The position numbers and the translations under genes were made by a program. The notes under the pieces are model-generated. The model was not told the DNA's origin and searched no databases. It was given only the letters and a program-made list of their open reading frames with translations. Positions 8,443 through 17,441 of a DNA stretch of 64,000 nucleotides are shown one piece after another. The stretch comes from Enterobacteriaceae endosymbiont of Plateumaris sericea. GTDB taxonomy: Bacteria; Pseudomonadota; Gammaproteobacteria; Enterobacterales; Enterobacteriaceae. The DNA lies in contig NZ_CP046224.1 of the NCBI RefSeq assembly GCF_012562605.1, positions 64,289 to 128,288 of the forward strand. Direction: 5' to 3'. The number at the start of each line of letters is the position of its first letter. Positions within the stretch are counted from its first letter, which is position 1.

Positions 8443-10569
8443 TTTATTTGATGATTGAATAGATGTTATAATTATAGTATAGATAATATCTTCAATAGAA
8501 GATCCTCTAGAAAGATCATTAACTGGTTTATTTATACCCTGTAAAATTGGACCAATAGATATTATTTCAGATGATCTTTGTACTGCTTTATAAGTAATAT
8601 TTCCTGCATTAAGATTAGGAAAAATAATAATATTAGCTTGACCGGCAACTAAAGAATTAGGAGCCTTATATTTACCAATATTTTTTATTATAGCAGCATC
8701 ATATTGTAAGGGTCCATCTATAATTAAATTAGGATATTTATTTTGAACAATTTTAGTTGCTTGAAATACTAGATCAACATCTTTTCCAGCAGCAGAATTA
8801 CCTGTAGCATATGACATCATTGCAATTTTAGGTTTTATATTAAATAATTTAGCGGATTCAGCAGATTGTATTGCTATTTCAGCTAATTGTTCTGCATTAG
8901 GATTAGGATTAATAGCACAATCACCATATATTAATACTCCTTGTTTAAGTAACATAAAAAATATAGATGATATTAAAGAATACTGAGGTAAAGTTTTAAT
9001 AATTTGTAATGCAGGTCTAATTGTATCAGCAGTAGTATGATTTACACCTGATACTAAACCATCTACTTCTCCTAATTTTAACATGATAGTAGCTAAAAAT
9101 ATATTATTTTTTAATAAATTTTGGATTGAATATATATCCATATTTTTATATTTTTTCATATTTATAACAAAATTAATATAATTATTTCTGATATGATCAG
9201 GATCGATAATATTAATTGTTTTATCTAAAAAAATATTATTTATTTTTGCTATATTTTCTATTTCTTTAACTTTACCTAATAAAATACAATTAGCAATTTT
9301 TTGATTTGCACATATCGAAGCTGCTTTTATAATACGTAATTCATTTCCTTCTGGAAGTAAAATAGATTTATTTATTTCTTTTGCTTGTTTAATTATATTA
9401 TATTTAAAAATATATGGTGATATATAATCATCATTAATATTTTTATTAAAGTTATTAAAAAATATAATTTTATCTATATATTTTAACATATAATTTTTAA
9501 TTTTATTAATTAATAATTTATCTTGTAATGGAAAATAATTTTTATTAAAATTTTCTAATTTAGAATATATTTGCCAAATATTTAAATTTATATTTAAAAG
9601 TGTTATATTGTTTTTTATACTTAAATTAATTAAATTATTAATAAATTTATTATCAATAATATAATTTTCTTTATATTCTGTAAATAAAATTGCTGTAATA
9701 ATATTACCATTAATAATTAATTTATATAAATATTTTAAAAAATTTATATTATTAATAGAAACAATAATTACATATTCAAAAAAATGTTTTTTATATATAA
9801 TATTATTATCTATAAAAATAGTGGATTTTATCTTACAATTATCAATAATATTAATTATATTACAATTTAAATATTGACATATTTCTATTATATTAATTTT
9901 AAATATATGAGATATTTTCCCCCATGGAATATATATAAAAGATTTATTATTTTTTAATAAAAAAGAATTAATATTATTAGTTATTTTTTTTTCTATATTA
10001 TTTTTTAAAAATATATTATAACAATAAAAAAAAGGATTATTATTTTTTTGAAAAGATTCTTTAATAATATACAATGAATTATATAATTGTTTTTTACTTA
10101 AAAAATTATTAAAAATAGAATTAATTTTTAATTTTATTTGTTCAAAAGTATTTTTTTTTAACATTGATGTAACAAAAATAATATTTGCATTTAAAATTGT
10201 TGCTATTTTACAATTTAAATTAAAGAATAATTCTTGTTCTGTAGATATAGGTATTAATCCTTCTATTAGAATAATATTAGTTTTTGTTATATTAGAATAA
10301 TAATTTTGAATAATATTATCTATTATATCATTATATTTTATTGTATTATCTAATTTTAAAATATTTAATGATTTTATATAATCTATAGTAGTAGATTTGG
10401 TTAAAACTTCTTTTGTATAATTAAAAAAATTATTTTCTATTTGAGAAATAGGTTTAAAAAATTTACATATTAAATTTTGTGCTTGTAAATTATGAATTAA
10501 TCCTAAATTAACACTTGTAAAAAAATTAACATCAACATCTACAGGTATTGATATAATAATTTTTGACAT
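8437..10569 (-). CDS. pta: Phosphate acetyltransferase
   Basis: Converts acetyl-CoA and phosphate to acetyl phosphate, the first half of the acetate pathway. The 710-aa protein is near the 714 aa of E. coli. The catalytic C-terminal domain (about residues 390-710) is well conserved, with SGVNHTTADTIRPALQ and MMSYATGNSAAGKDVD. The N-terminal P-loop-like region and central DRTGG-type region are far more divergent and Asn/Ile-rich, so regulatory functions may be weakened. AckA lies immediately upstream with a 47-bp gap, as an ackA-pta operon. Confidence 0.97.
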   Translation of the reverse strand: MSKIIISIPVDVDVNFFTSVNLGLIHNLQAQNLICKFFKPISQIENNFFNYTKEVLTKSTTIDYIKSLNILKLDNTIKYNDIIDNIIQNYYSNITKTNIILIEGLIPISTEQELFFNLNCKIATILNANIIFVTSMLKKNTFEQIKLKINSIFNNFLSKKQLYNSLYIIKESFQKNNNPFFYCYNIFLKNNIEKKITNNINSFLLKNNKSFIYIPWGKISHIFKINIIEICQYLNCNIINIIDNCKIKSTIFIDNNIIYKKHFFEYVIIVSINNINFLKYLYKLIINGNIITAILFTEYKENYIIDNKFINNLINLSIKNNITLLNINLNIWQIYSKLENFNKNYFPLQDKLLINKIKNYMLKYIDKIIFFNNFNKNINDDYISPYIFKYNIIKQAKEINKSILLPEGNELRIIKAASICANQKIANCILLGKVKEIENIAKINNIFLDKTINIIDPDHIRNNYINFVINMKKYKNMDIYSIQNLLKNNIFLATIMLKLGEVDGLVSGVNHTTADTIRPALQIIKTLPQYSLISSIFFMLLKQGVLIYGDCAINPNPNAEQLAEIAIQSAESAKLFNIKPKIAMMSYATGNSAAGKDVDLVFQATKIVQNKYPNLIIDGPLQYDAAIIKNIGKYKAPNSLVAGQANIIIFPNLNAGNITYKAVQRSSEIISIGPILQGINKPVNDLSRGSSIEDIIYTIIITSIQSSNKI

Positions 10570-10616
10570 AATTATATACTCCTTTTTGTAGATTTATTTT
10601 TATTATATAAAATATT

Positions 10617-11822
10617 TTAATTATTAATAAGAATAAATGTATCTTGTGCAATTAATAATTCTTCATTAGTTGGTATTACTAATATTGGTATACTATTGTG
10701 ATTATTAATCAATCCTGTTTTACCATGTTTTATATTAATATTTAATTTTTTATTTATATTTATACCTAATATTTTTAATTTTTTTATTGTTAATTCTCTA
10801 ATTAAAATACTATTTTCTCCTATACCACCTGTAAAAATAATAGCATCTAATTTATGATTCATTAATATAGTATAAGAAGCTATATATTTTGATAAACGAT
10901 GTACAAATATTTTTACCGCATTTTTTATTTTTTTATCATTTAAATAATTATTTTCAATATATCTAAAATCACTAGTTATATTTGTTAAACCTAACATCCC
11001 TGATTTATGAGTTAAAATATTTTCAATTAAATTGATATCCATTTTTAATTCTTTATTCATATAAAAAATAATAGCTGGATCTATATCACCACATCTTGTA
11101 CCCATAACTAATCCTTCTAATGGAGTTAATCCCATTGAAGTATCTACACTTTTACCTTGATAAATAGCAGTTACTGATGAACCATTTCCTAAATGACAAG
11201 AAATACAATTAAAATCATTAATTGGTTTTTTTAATATTTTAGATCCTTCTTCAGAAACATATCTGTGACTTGTTCCATGAGCTCCATAACGACGTATTTT
11301 ATATTTTTTATAAAAATATAATGGTAAAGCATATAAATATGATTCTTTAGGTATAGTTTGATGAAAAGAAGTATCAAATACTGCAACTTGTTTTTTTTTT
11401 AGATGTGGAAAAGATTTTAATGCTTCTTCTATACCAATTAATTGAATAGGATTATGTAATGGAGCAAATATACATGCTTCTTTTATACCGTTTATAACTT
11501 TATTATTAATTATTACAGATTGTGTAAATTTTTCTCCTCCATGAACAATACGATGTCCAATAGCAATAATATTATTAAATAATATTGGATACATAGTTAA
11601 AATTTTATTTGCTAAAAAATTTAATGCTATTCCATGAGAACTTTGTTTAGTTAAAAAAAATTTTTCTTCAGAATTATTGATTTCCCATTTAATATAAGCT
11701 TTAATATTATTAAAATATTCTGCAATACCAGATAATAAAGTTTTTTTATTTACAGGATTAATTATAGCAAATTTTAAAGAAGAACTGCCACAATTAATTA
11801 CAAGTATTAGTTTATATGACAT
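10617..11822 (-). CDS. ackA: Acetate kinase
   Basis: Transfers phosphate from acetyl phosphate to ADP, giving ATP and acetate. The 401-aa protein (E. coli 400) carries the ASKHA-fold signatures NCGSSSLKF at the N-terminus, GHRIVHGGEKF, SCHLGNGSS and the FTGGIGEN adenosine loop. It is the first gene of the ackA-pta pair. Keeping this pair suggests that substrate-level ATP from acetyl-CoA matters to the symbiont. Confidence 0.98.
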   Translation of the reverse strand: MSYKLILVINCGSSSLKFAIINPVNKKTLLSGIAEYFNNIKAYIKWEINNSEEKFFLTKQSSHGIALNFLANKILTMYPILFNNIIAIGHRIVHGGEKFTQSVIINNKVINGIKEACIFAPLHNPIQLIGIEEALKSFPHLKKKQVAVFDTSFHQTIPKESYLYALPLYFYKKYKIRRYGAHGTSHRYVSEEGSKILKKPINDFNCISCHLGNGSSVTAIYQGKSVDTSMGLTPLEGLVMGTRCGDIDPAIIFYMNKELKMDINLIENILTHKSGMLGLTNITSDFRYIENNYLNDKKIKNAVKIFVHRLSKYIASYTILMNHKLDAIIFTGGIGENSILIRELTIKKLKILGININKKLNINIKHGKTGLINNHNSIPILVIPTNEELLIAQDTFILINN

Positions 11823-12134
11823 AAATTATCCTAATATAAATTTATAAAAATATCTTTTTTATAATATATAAATTTATAAAAAATAAAAATTTAATAATTA
11901 ATATTATAATATATAGTTAATATAATTTAAATAATTTATATATATTATTTTATTAATAAATTAATAAAATATTAAAAATATTTTTTAGTTATAATTATAT
12001 AATATTTAAAAAATTTATTTTTTTTATATTATATATAAAATTATAGTAATATATTCATTGCAATATTTATAAATATTGTTTTATAATATTTATAAATTAT
12101 TAAAAAAAATTTTTATTTATAAAAATAAACATAC
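11823..12134. other. Gene-free A+T-rich gap upstream of the tRNA pair
   Basis: 312 bp between the ackA start and tRNA-Cys. No open frame resembles a known protein. It should hold the ackA promoter on the minus strand and the tRNA promoter on the plus strand. A perfect 18-bp A+T-rich palindrome lies at 12061-12078. Confidence 0.5.
12058..12087 (+). promoter_or_regulatory. Candidate sigma-70 promoter of tRNA-Cys/tRNA-Leu
   Basis: TTGCAA at 12058 and TATAAT at 12082 are separated by 18 bp and lie about 47 bp upstream of tRNA-Cys. The match is good, but A+T-rich DNA produces such boxes by chance, so confidence is low. Confidence 0.3.
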
Positions 12135-12205
12135 GGCGCATTGGCAGAATGGTTATGCAGAGGATTGCAAATCCTTTTATTTCGGTTCAATTCCGGAATG
12201 CGCCT
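12135..12205 (+). tRNA. tRNA-Cys (anticodon GCA)
   Basis: A complete cloverleaf can be folded. The acceptor GGCGCAT pairs with ATGCGCC, the anticodon loop is TTGCAAA with GCA, and the T arm is CCGG / CCGG around a TTCAATT-type loop. The discriminator base is U, as expected for Cys. The sequence closely follows E. coli cysT. The CCA end is not encoded; T-runs follow instead. Confidence 0.95.
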
Positions 12206-12237
12206 TTTTTAAAATTAAAATAATATTTTTTTAAAAA

Positions 12238-12324
12238 GCCCAGATGGTGGAATTGGTAGACACAAGGGACTTAAAATCCCTCGGCATATATATTGTTGTG
12301 CGGGTTCAAGTCCCGCTCTGGGTA
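12238..12324 (+). tRNA. tRNA-Leu (anticodon TAA)
   Basis: Class II tRNA with a long variable arm. The acceptor GCCCAGA pairs with TCTGGGT. The anticodon stem AGGGA / TCCCT frames the loop CTTAAAA with anticodon TAA. The T arm GCGGG TTCAAGT CCCGC is intact. It resembles E. coli leuZ, which also follows a tRNA-Cys gene there. CCA is encoded at 12325-12327, unlike the neighbouring tRNA-Cys. Confidence 0.96.
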
Positions 12325-12367
12325 CCAAAATAATTATTTTACAATATATTAAAAATAATTAATAATT

Positions 12368-12829
12368 TTAAATAGATTGTTTTATATTATTTAATAAATT
12401 ATTAAAATAAGTAAATAATTGTGGGTGATTTCTTAATATATCTTGATAATATATATAATTACAATAATTTAATAAATATAAAAATATTAAGATTATTATA
12501 ACACCTCTAAATATACCAAAAAATAGACCTAAAATTTTATTTATTTTATCTAAAATAGATCTATGTATTTTTTTATTTAAATAATAATTAATTAAATATC
12601 CAATAATTAATATTATTATAAATAAAATAAACATAGAAATACTATTTTTTAATAATAAGCTATCAATTCCGTATATTTTTTTAGATAAAAAATAATAATA
12701 TTTTTTAGATAAATAATATGCGAAAAACCAAGTAAATATTGATAATGTTTCTTTTAAAAAACCTCTAAACCAACTTATTAAAGTTGAAATAATAATAATT
12801 ATTATAAGAAGATAATCAATCCAATACAT
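12368..12829 (-). CDS. cvpA: CvpA family inner-membrane protein
   Basis: The 153-aa protein (E. coli 162) has four hydrophobic segments, the N-terminal WIDYLLI, the conserved SWFRGFLKETLSIFTWFFAYYLS, and the KINKILGLFFGIFRG loop. The family was named for colicin V production in E. coli; its molecular activity is not settled. In E. coli cvpA closes the truA-dedA-accD-folC-dedD-cvpA cluster. Here truA is the next gene on the same strand, with the genes between lost. Confidence 0.9.
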   Translation of the reverse strand: MYWIDYLLIIIIIISTLISWFRGFLKETLSIFTWFFAYYLSKKYYYFLSKKIYGIDSLLLKNSISMFILFIIILIIGYLINYYLNKKIHRSILDKINKILGLFFGIFRGVIIILIFLYLLNYCNYIYYQDILRNHPQLFTYFNNLLNNIKQSI

Positions 12830-13057
12830 ATTATTCTATGTAAACCTCAATGTTAAATTATAAAAATTTTATCTTAAATGTTTACAAAAATTTTATTTTA
12901 TAAAAAATATATAATTATGAAATTATTATTTTTTATATTTTAATATAAATTTTATATAAAATATTTCATATAAATTATAATTATATATTAAATTAATAAT
13001 TTTTTAATAAAAATTAAACTTTTAAATATTAATTAAAATTATTATAAAAATAATTTT

Positions 13058-13885
13058 TTATAAAATATATGGAAAATTTAGGTGATTATAATATGGGATA
13101 TTAAATTTTTTTGGATATTCTATTTCTATTAAAAATAATCCATTAGGTTTTACTGTAGCTGATGCTTTAGTTCTATCTTTTATTTTTAATAATTCTAATA
13201 ACCAAGTTTCTTTTTTTATATTTGATCCTATTTCTAATAAACAACCTACTATTGTACGTACCATATGATAAATAAAAGAATTAGCTTTAATATCAATAAT
13301 TATATAATTATTATGTTTTGTTATATTAAGATGTATTATTTTTCTATAAGAACTATTAGATTGACATTTAACAGATCTAAAAGAAGTTAAATCATTTTCT
13401 CCTATTAAATATTTTGCTGCTTTATTCATTTTTATAATATCTAAATTATGATGATATTGAGTAACTAAATTATTTAATATACCAGATCGATATTTACTAT
13501 TATATATAATGTAATAATATTTACGAGATATAGCACTAAATCTTGCATGAAAATCTTTGATTACTGGAATAATCCAATTAACTACTATATCTTTAGGTAA
13601 TAAACTATTAATTCCTAATATCCAAGATTTAATTTTACGTATAGTATGAGTTTCAAAATGAATAACTTGTCCTATACTATGAACTCCTATATCTGTTCTA
13701 CCAGCACAAAAAACTTCTATATTATGATTAGCAATTATAGATATTGCATTTTCTATATGTTGCTGTATAGTATTTGGATTTTTTTTTTGTTTTTGCCATC
13801 CATGGTAATTACTACCATTATATTCTATACCTAAAGCAAATTTATTGTTTTTTTTTATATTAATTTGATTATTATTTACTAACAA
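13058..13885 (-). CDS. truA: tRNA pseudouridine(38-40) synthase
   Basis: Makes pseudouridine at positions 38-40 of the tRNA anticodon arm. The 275-aa protein (E. coli 270) has the catalytic Asp65 in CAGRTDIGVHSIGQVIHFET and the ECO-like segments DFHARFSA and KANSFIYHMVR. The start is TTG at 13885; no in-frame ATG exists near the N-terminus, and AAAGGA sits about 8 nt upstream. It is divergent from dacA. Confidence 0.96.
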   Translation of the reverse strand: MLVNNNQINIKKNNKFALGIEYNGSNYHGWQKQKKNPNTIQQHIENAISIIANHNIEVFCAGRTDIGVHSIGQVIHFETHTIRKIKSWILGINSLLPKDIVVNWIIPVIKDFHARFSAISRKYYYIIYNSKYRSGILNNLVTQYHHNLDIIKMNKAAKYLIGENDLTSFRSVKCQSNSSYRKIIHLNITKHNNYIIIDIKANSFIYHMVRTIVGCLLEIGSNIKKETWLLELLKIKDRTKASATVKPNGLFLIEIEYPKKFNIPYYNHLNFPYIL

Positions 13886-14035
13886 ATTTTATTCCTTTAT
13901 TTACAATAATATATAAATCTGTTTCTATTTTATAGAAAATTATATAAAATAATATTTTAAGAAAATAATTTAATAATAAAAATTATATTTATTTAAAATT
14001 AAAAATATAATATTAAATATAGAGTTTAACATATA

Positions 14036-15256
14036 ATGAAAGTAATAAATAATTGTATTAAATATTATTATAAAATATTAATTAACTTAATATTAATTAT
14101 TACATACACGATGTATTCTTGTATATCTTATAGTCATGAAAATATTTTTGAAAATATATCTAAACCTATGATAAATGCTGAATCATATATTTTAATAGAT
14201 TATCATACAGGTTTAGTATTAGCAGAAAAAAATGCAGATATACATTATAAACCTGCTAGTTTAGCAAAAGTAATGACTAGTTATGTAATTGAACAAGCTA
14301 TCAAATTACAAAAAATTCATCGTAATGATATAGTTGCTATAGGTAAACATGCTCATTATTTAGGTAATACATTATTTAATGGTTCATCTTTAATGTTTTT
14401 AAAATATGGTGACCATGTTTTTGTTAAAGATTTAATTAAAGGGATTATATTACAATCAGGTAATGATGCTTGTGTTGCAATGGCTGAATATATATCTGGA
14501 AATCAAAATAATTTTGTTAATTTAATGAATTTTTATTCAAGAAAAATAGGGTTAAAAGATACAATTTTTAAAAATGTACATGGATTAGATGAATTTAATC
14601 AATATACTTCTGCTAGAGATATGTCAATTTTAGGATCAGCATTAATAAGAGATTTTCCTAATCAATATAATTTATATAAAGAAAAAGAATTTACCTTTAA
14701 TAAAATTCATCAAACAAATCGTAATTCATTATTATGGGATAAATATTTAAATGTAGATGGTATTAAAACTGGACATACTAAAACTGCTGGTTATAATTTA
14801 ATAGTTTCTGCTAAAAAATATAATATGAGACTTTTAGCTGTTATTTTAGGAGAAAAAACTGAAAAAAATCGTACATTAGAAAGTAAAATATTATTAAATT
14901 GGGGGTTTAAAAATTTTAAAACTATTAATCCAATAATGAAATATAAAAAATTTAGTTCTGTTCCAGTTTTTTTTGGAAAATATCATTTTATACCTATAGG
15001 TGTCAATAAAGACATATATTTAACTTATATAAAAAGTCAAGAAAAAAAACTAAACGTAATATATATTATTCATTATAATAAAATAGTAGCACCTATTTAT
15101 AAATATCAAATATTAGGAAGTGTTAGTTTTGTAATAAATAATCATATATTAAAAACTTATCCATTAATATCTTTAAAAGATATTCCTAGAGGTAATATTT
15201 TTATTTGTATTTTTGATTATATTAGATTATTATTAAGCAAATGGTTGTATCAATAA
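14036..15256 (+). CDS. dacA: D-alanyl-D-alanine carboxypeptidase (PBP5/6 type)
   Basis: Periplasmic enzyme that trims the terminal D-Ala from peptidoglycan stem pentapeptides. The 406-aa protein (E. coli PBP5 403) has an N-terminal signal peptide (residues about 14-33), Ser75-x-x-Lys78 (SLAK), Ser141-Gly-Asn143, and Lys244-Thr-Gly246. An amphipathic C-terminal membrane anchor (IFDYIRLLLSKWLY) is present. Next comes lipB, as in E. coli except that ybeD is missing, which favours dacA over dacC. Retention implies a real peptidoglycan wall. Confidence 0.95.
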   Translation: MKVINNCIKYYYKILINLILIITYTMYSCISYSHENIFENISKPMINAESYILIDYHTGLVLAEKNADIHYKPASLAKVMTSYVIEQAIKLQKIHRNDIVAIGKHAHYLGNTLFNGSSLMFLKYGDHVFVKDLIKGIILQSGNDACVAMAEYISGNQNNFVNLMNFYSRKIGLKDTIFKNVHGLDEFNQYTSARDMSILGSALIRDFPNQYNLYKEKEFTFNKIHQTNRNSLLWDKYLNVDGIKTGHTKTAGYNLIVSAKKYNMRLLAVILGEKTEKNRTLESKILLNWGFKNFKTINPIMKYKKFSSVPVFFGKYHFIPIGVNKDIYLTYIKSQEKKLNVIYIIHYNKIVAPIYKYQILGSVSFVINNHILKTYPLISLKDIPRGNIFICIFDYIRLLLSKWLYQ

Positions 15257-15302
15257 TTTTTTAAAATAATATCTTTCATTAAAATCAATATTCATATTAA
15301 TT

Positions 15303-15947
15303 ATGTATGACTATGACAATAATTTATTTATACGTTATTTAGGTATAGAACCCTGGATTTTAACGTATAAAAAAATGAATAATTTTACTCAACAACGAAA
15401 TAATAATACATTAGATGAAATTTGGATGGTAGAACATATACCAGTATTTACACAAGGAAGAACTTCTAAAAAAGAAGATATTTTATGTATTAATCATAAA
15501 ATACCTTTATTTAATAGTAATAGAGGTGGAAAAATTACATATCATGCTCCTGGACAACAATTAATGTATATATTAATTAATTTAAAAAAACGTAATATTA
15601 ATATAAGATTATTAATTTTAATGTTAGAACAAACTATAATAAATATTTTATTATATATAGGTATAAAAGCAGATAAATTATTACACAAGTATAATACTGG
15701 TGTATATATTAATAATAAAAAAATTGCTTCAATAGGATTGAAAATATCTAGAGGATATTCATTACATGGTGTTGCTATAAATGTTAATATGGATTTATTG
15801 CCTTTTTCTTATATTAATCCATGTGGTTTTCATAAATTAAAAATGATCCAAATAAAAGATTTAGTTCCTAATATCAAAATTTCTCAAATAAAAAATTTAA
15901 TGATTAATGAATTCATTAAATTATTAAATAAATATAGTAAAATATAA
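15303..15947 (+). CDS. lipB: Octanoyl-[acyl-carrier-protein]-protein octanoyltransferase
   Basis: Moves octanoate from octanoyl-ACP to lipoyl domains, supplying the substrate of LipA. The 214-aa protein (E. coli 213) keeps the RGGKITYHAPGQ segment, the Lys of KIASIGLKIS and the catalytic Cys of NPCGFHKLKM. It lies 46 bp after dacA and 62 bp before lipA. AcpP, which carries the octanoyl donor, is also encoded in this window. Confidence 0.97.
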   Translation: MYDYDNNLFIRYLGIEPWILTYKKMNNFTQQRNNNTLDEIWMVEHIPVFTQGRTSKKEDILCINHKIPLFNSNRGGKITYHAPGQQLMYILINLKKRNINIRLLILMLEQTIINILLYIGIKADKLLHKYNTGVYINNKKIASIGLKISRGYSLHGVAINVNMDLLPFSYINPCGFHKLKMIQIKDLVPNIKISQIKNLMINEFIKLLNKYSKI

Positions 15948-16009
15948 AATTAATTTCATATATAAAATAATAACAATTCATTTATAAATAATTAATAAAT
16001 TTAAATAAT

Positions 16010-16876
16010 ATGAAACAAAATTTTTTAAAAAAACCTAATTGGATAAAAATTAAATTTTCAGAAAAAAATATTCATAAAGTTAAAAAAATTAAATCTATTA
16101 TCAAAAATAATAAATTACATTCTGTTTGTGAAGAAGCTGCTTGTCCTAATATGATGGAATGTTTTGGTAAAGGACAAGTAACCTTTATGATATTAGGTAA
16201 TATATGTACTAGAAATTGTTTATATTGTAATGTTATTAATGGTAGACCATTAAAAAATATTAATAATGAAGCATTAAATTTAGCTAATACTATTTATCAA
16301 TTGAAATTACAATATGTAGTTATTACTTCTGTTAATAGAGATGATTTGCATGATGGAGGAGCTAAACAATTTTCTACATGTATAAAATTAATACGTAAAA
16401 AAAATCCTGGTATTAAAATAGAAATTTTAGTTCCTGATTTTAAAAACTGTATTAATACAGCTTTAAATATTATTAAAAATACCCTTCCTAATGTTTTTAA
16501 TCATAATATAGAAACAGTAGAACGTTTATTTAAAATAATACGACCTTCTGGAAATTATAAACAATCATTAAAATTATTAAAACAGTTTAAAAAAAATTTT
16601 CCTAATATTACAACAAAATCTGGATTAATGTTAGGTTTCGGAGAAACTAATGAAGAATTATTTAATACTTTATATGATTTAAAATCTAATGGAGTAGATA
16701 TTATAACTATAGGACAATATTTGCAGCCAACTAAAAAACATATTCCTGTTAAAAAATATATTAGTATATTAGAATTTAATAAAATAAAACAAAAAGCTAT
16801 TAATATAGGTTTTAAAAAAGTAATATGTGGTCCTTTTATACGTTCTTCTTATAATGCACAGAATTATTCTTATTAA
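16010..16876 (+). CDS. lipA: Lipoyl synthase
   Basis: Radical-SAM enzyme that inserts two sulfurs into protein-bound octanoate. The 288-aa protein lacks about 30 residues of the variable N-terminus of E. coli LipA (321 aa) but starts before the conserved KKPNWIKIK. Both cluster motifs are intact: the auxiliary-cluster CEEAACPNMMEC and the SAM-cluster CTRNCLYC. The terminal RSSY that ligates the auxiliary cluster is present (RSSYNAQ). It is convergent with cspE across a structured 171-bp gap. Confidence 0.97.
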   Translation: MKQNFLKKPNWIKIKFSEKNIHKVKKIKSIIKNNKLHSVCEEAACPNMMECFGKGQVTFMILGNICTRNCLYCNVINGRPLKNINNEALNLANTIYQLKLQYVVITSVNRDDLHDGGAKQFSTCIKLIRKKNPGIKIEILVPDFKNCINTALNIIKNTLPNVFNHNIETVERLFKIIRPSGNYKQSLKLLKQFKKNFPNITTKSGLMLGFGETNEELFNTLYDLKSNGVDIITIGQYLQPTKKHIPVKKYISILEFNKIKQKAINIGFKKVICGPFIRSSYNAQNYSY

Positions 16877-16886
16877 AAATAATTGT

Positions 16887-17011
16887 GCCTCTGAATAGTT
16901 TAGATTTTTTTATAACATTTGTTTAAAACAAATTTTTCATTAGTTAAAAAATTTCTGATATATTTGTTTAATTTATAAATATTAAAATAAAAAACTTAAA
17001 CACTCAGAGGC
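16887..17011. other. Structured element between lipA and cspE
   Basis: The ends form an 8-bp perfect inverted repeat, GCCTCTGA (16887-16894) and TCAGAGGC (17004-17011). It continues inward with a partial GTTTA/TAAAC match. The arms are much richer in G+C than the surrounding DNA. A smaller hairpin sits inside. It may be the joint 3' end of two convergent transcripts or a small RNA; I do not recognise a known RNA family. The cspE-proximal flank (17012-17035) is also less A+T-rich than usual. Confidence 0.45.
16917..16937 (+). terminator. Probable intrinsic terminator of lipA
   Basis: ATTTGT pairs with ACAAAT around a 5-nt loop and is followed directly by a run of T. It lies 41 bp after the lipA stop and inside the larger inverted repeat. 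Confidence 0.4.
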
Positions 17012-17047
17012 AACAGAATTCATAGATCTTTCAAAATACTAATAATT

Positions 17048-17257
17048 TTAAATAGCAATTACATTAGCAGCAGAAGGACCTTTGGCTCCGTTAGTGATTT
17101 CGAACTCTACTTTTTGGCCTTCAGTTAATGTTTTGAATCCATTGCTTTGAATTGCAGAAAAATGTACAAAAACATCTTTACTACCATCTTCAGGAGTAAT
17201 GAAACCAAAGCCTTTAGATTCATTAAACCACTTAACGTTACCTTTAATCTTGGACAT
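17048..17257 (-). CDS. cspE: Cold-shock-family RNA chaperone CspE
   Basis: Single-domain OB-fold protein that binds RNA and DNA, melts RNA structure and can prevent transcription termination. The 69-aa protein is almost identical to E. coli CspE, far above the conservation of its neighbours, with both RNP motifs ([16 protein letters not shown]). The codon use is also less A+T-rich. The start ATG at 17255-17257 follows AAAGGTAATAATTG; a TTG lies just upstream in frame but is less likely. Convergence with lipA fits the E. coli cspE region. Confidence 0.97.
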   Translation of the reverse strand: MSKIKGNVKWFNESKGFGFITPEDGSKDVFVHFSAIQSNGFKTLTEGQKVEFEITNGAKGPSAANVIAI

Positions 17258-17275
17258 CAATTATTACCTTTAAAT

Positions 17276-17298
17276 AAAAATAGACACTGAAGTGTGTC
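17276..17298 (-). promoter_or_regulatory. Leader hairpin with U-tract before cspE
   Basis: On the cspE strand, GACAC-ACTTCA-GTGTC is followed two bases later by TTTTT, just upstream of the AAAGG Shine-Dalgarno. It looks like a short terminator or attenuator in the cspE leader. TTGACA overlaps its 5' arm and could instead be a -35 box. Confidence 0.35.
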
Positions 17299-17441
17299 AA
17301 TTAAAGTACAACAATTAATAATTCATTTGTCTAGTGAAACAAATCAAAAAAGTGAGAAATGTCGAATTTTTTAAAATATTATTTTATTATTTTTAATTTT
17401 AAAATTAAATATATTATTTTTTTAAAAGGTATAATTTTTTT

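Noticed and set aside
16887-17011. 6S RNA
   Set aside because: The closing stem with CTCTGAG is faintly reminiscent, but the element is too short and lacks the large central bubble flanked by G+C-rich stems.
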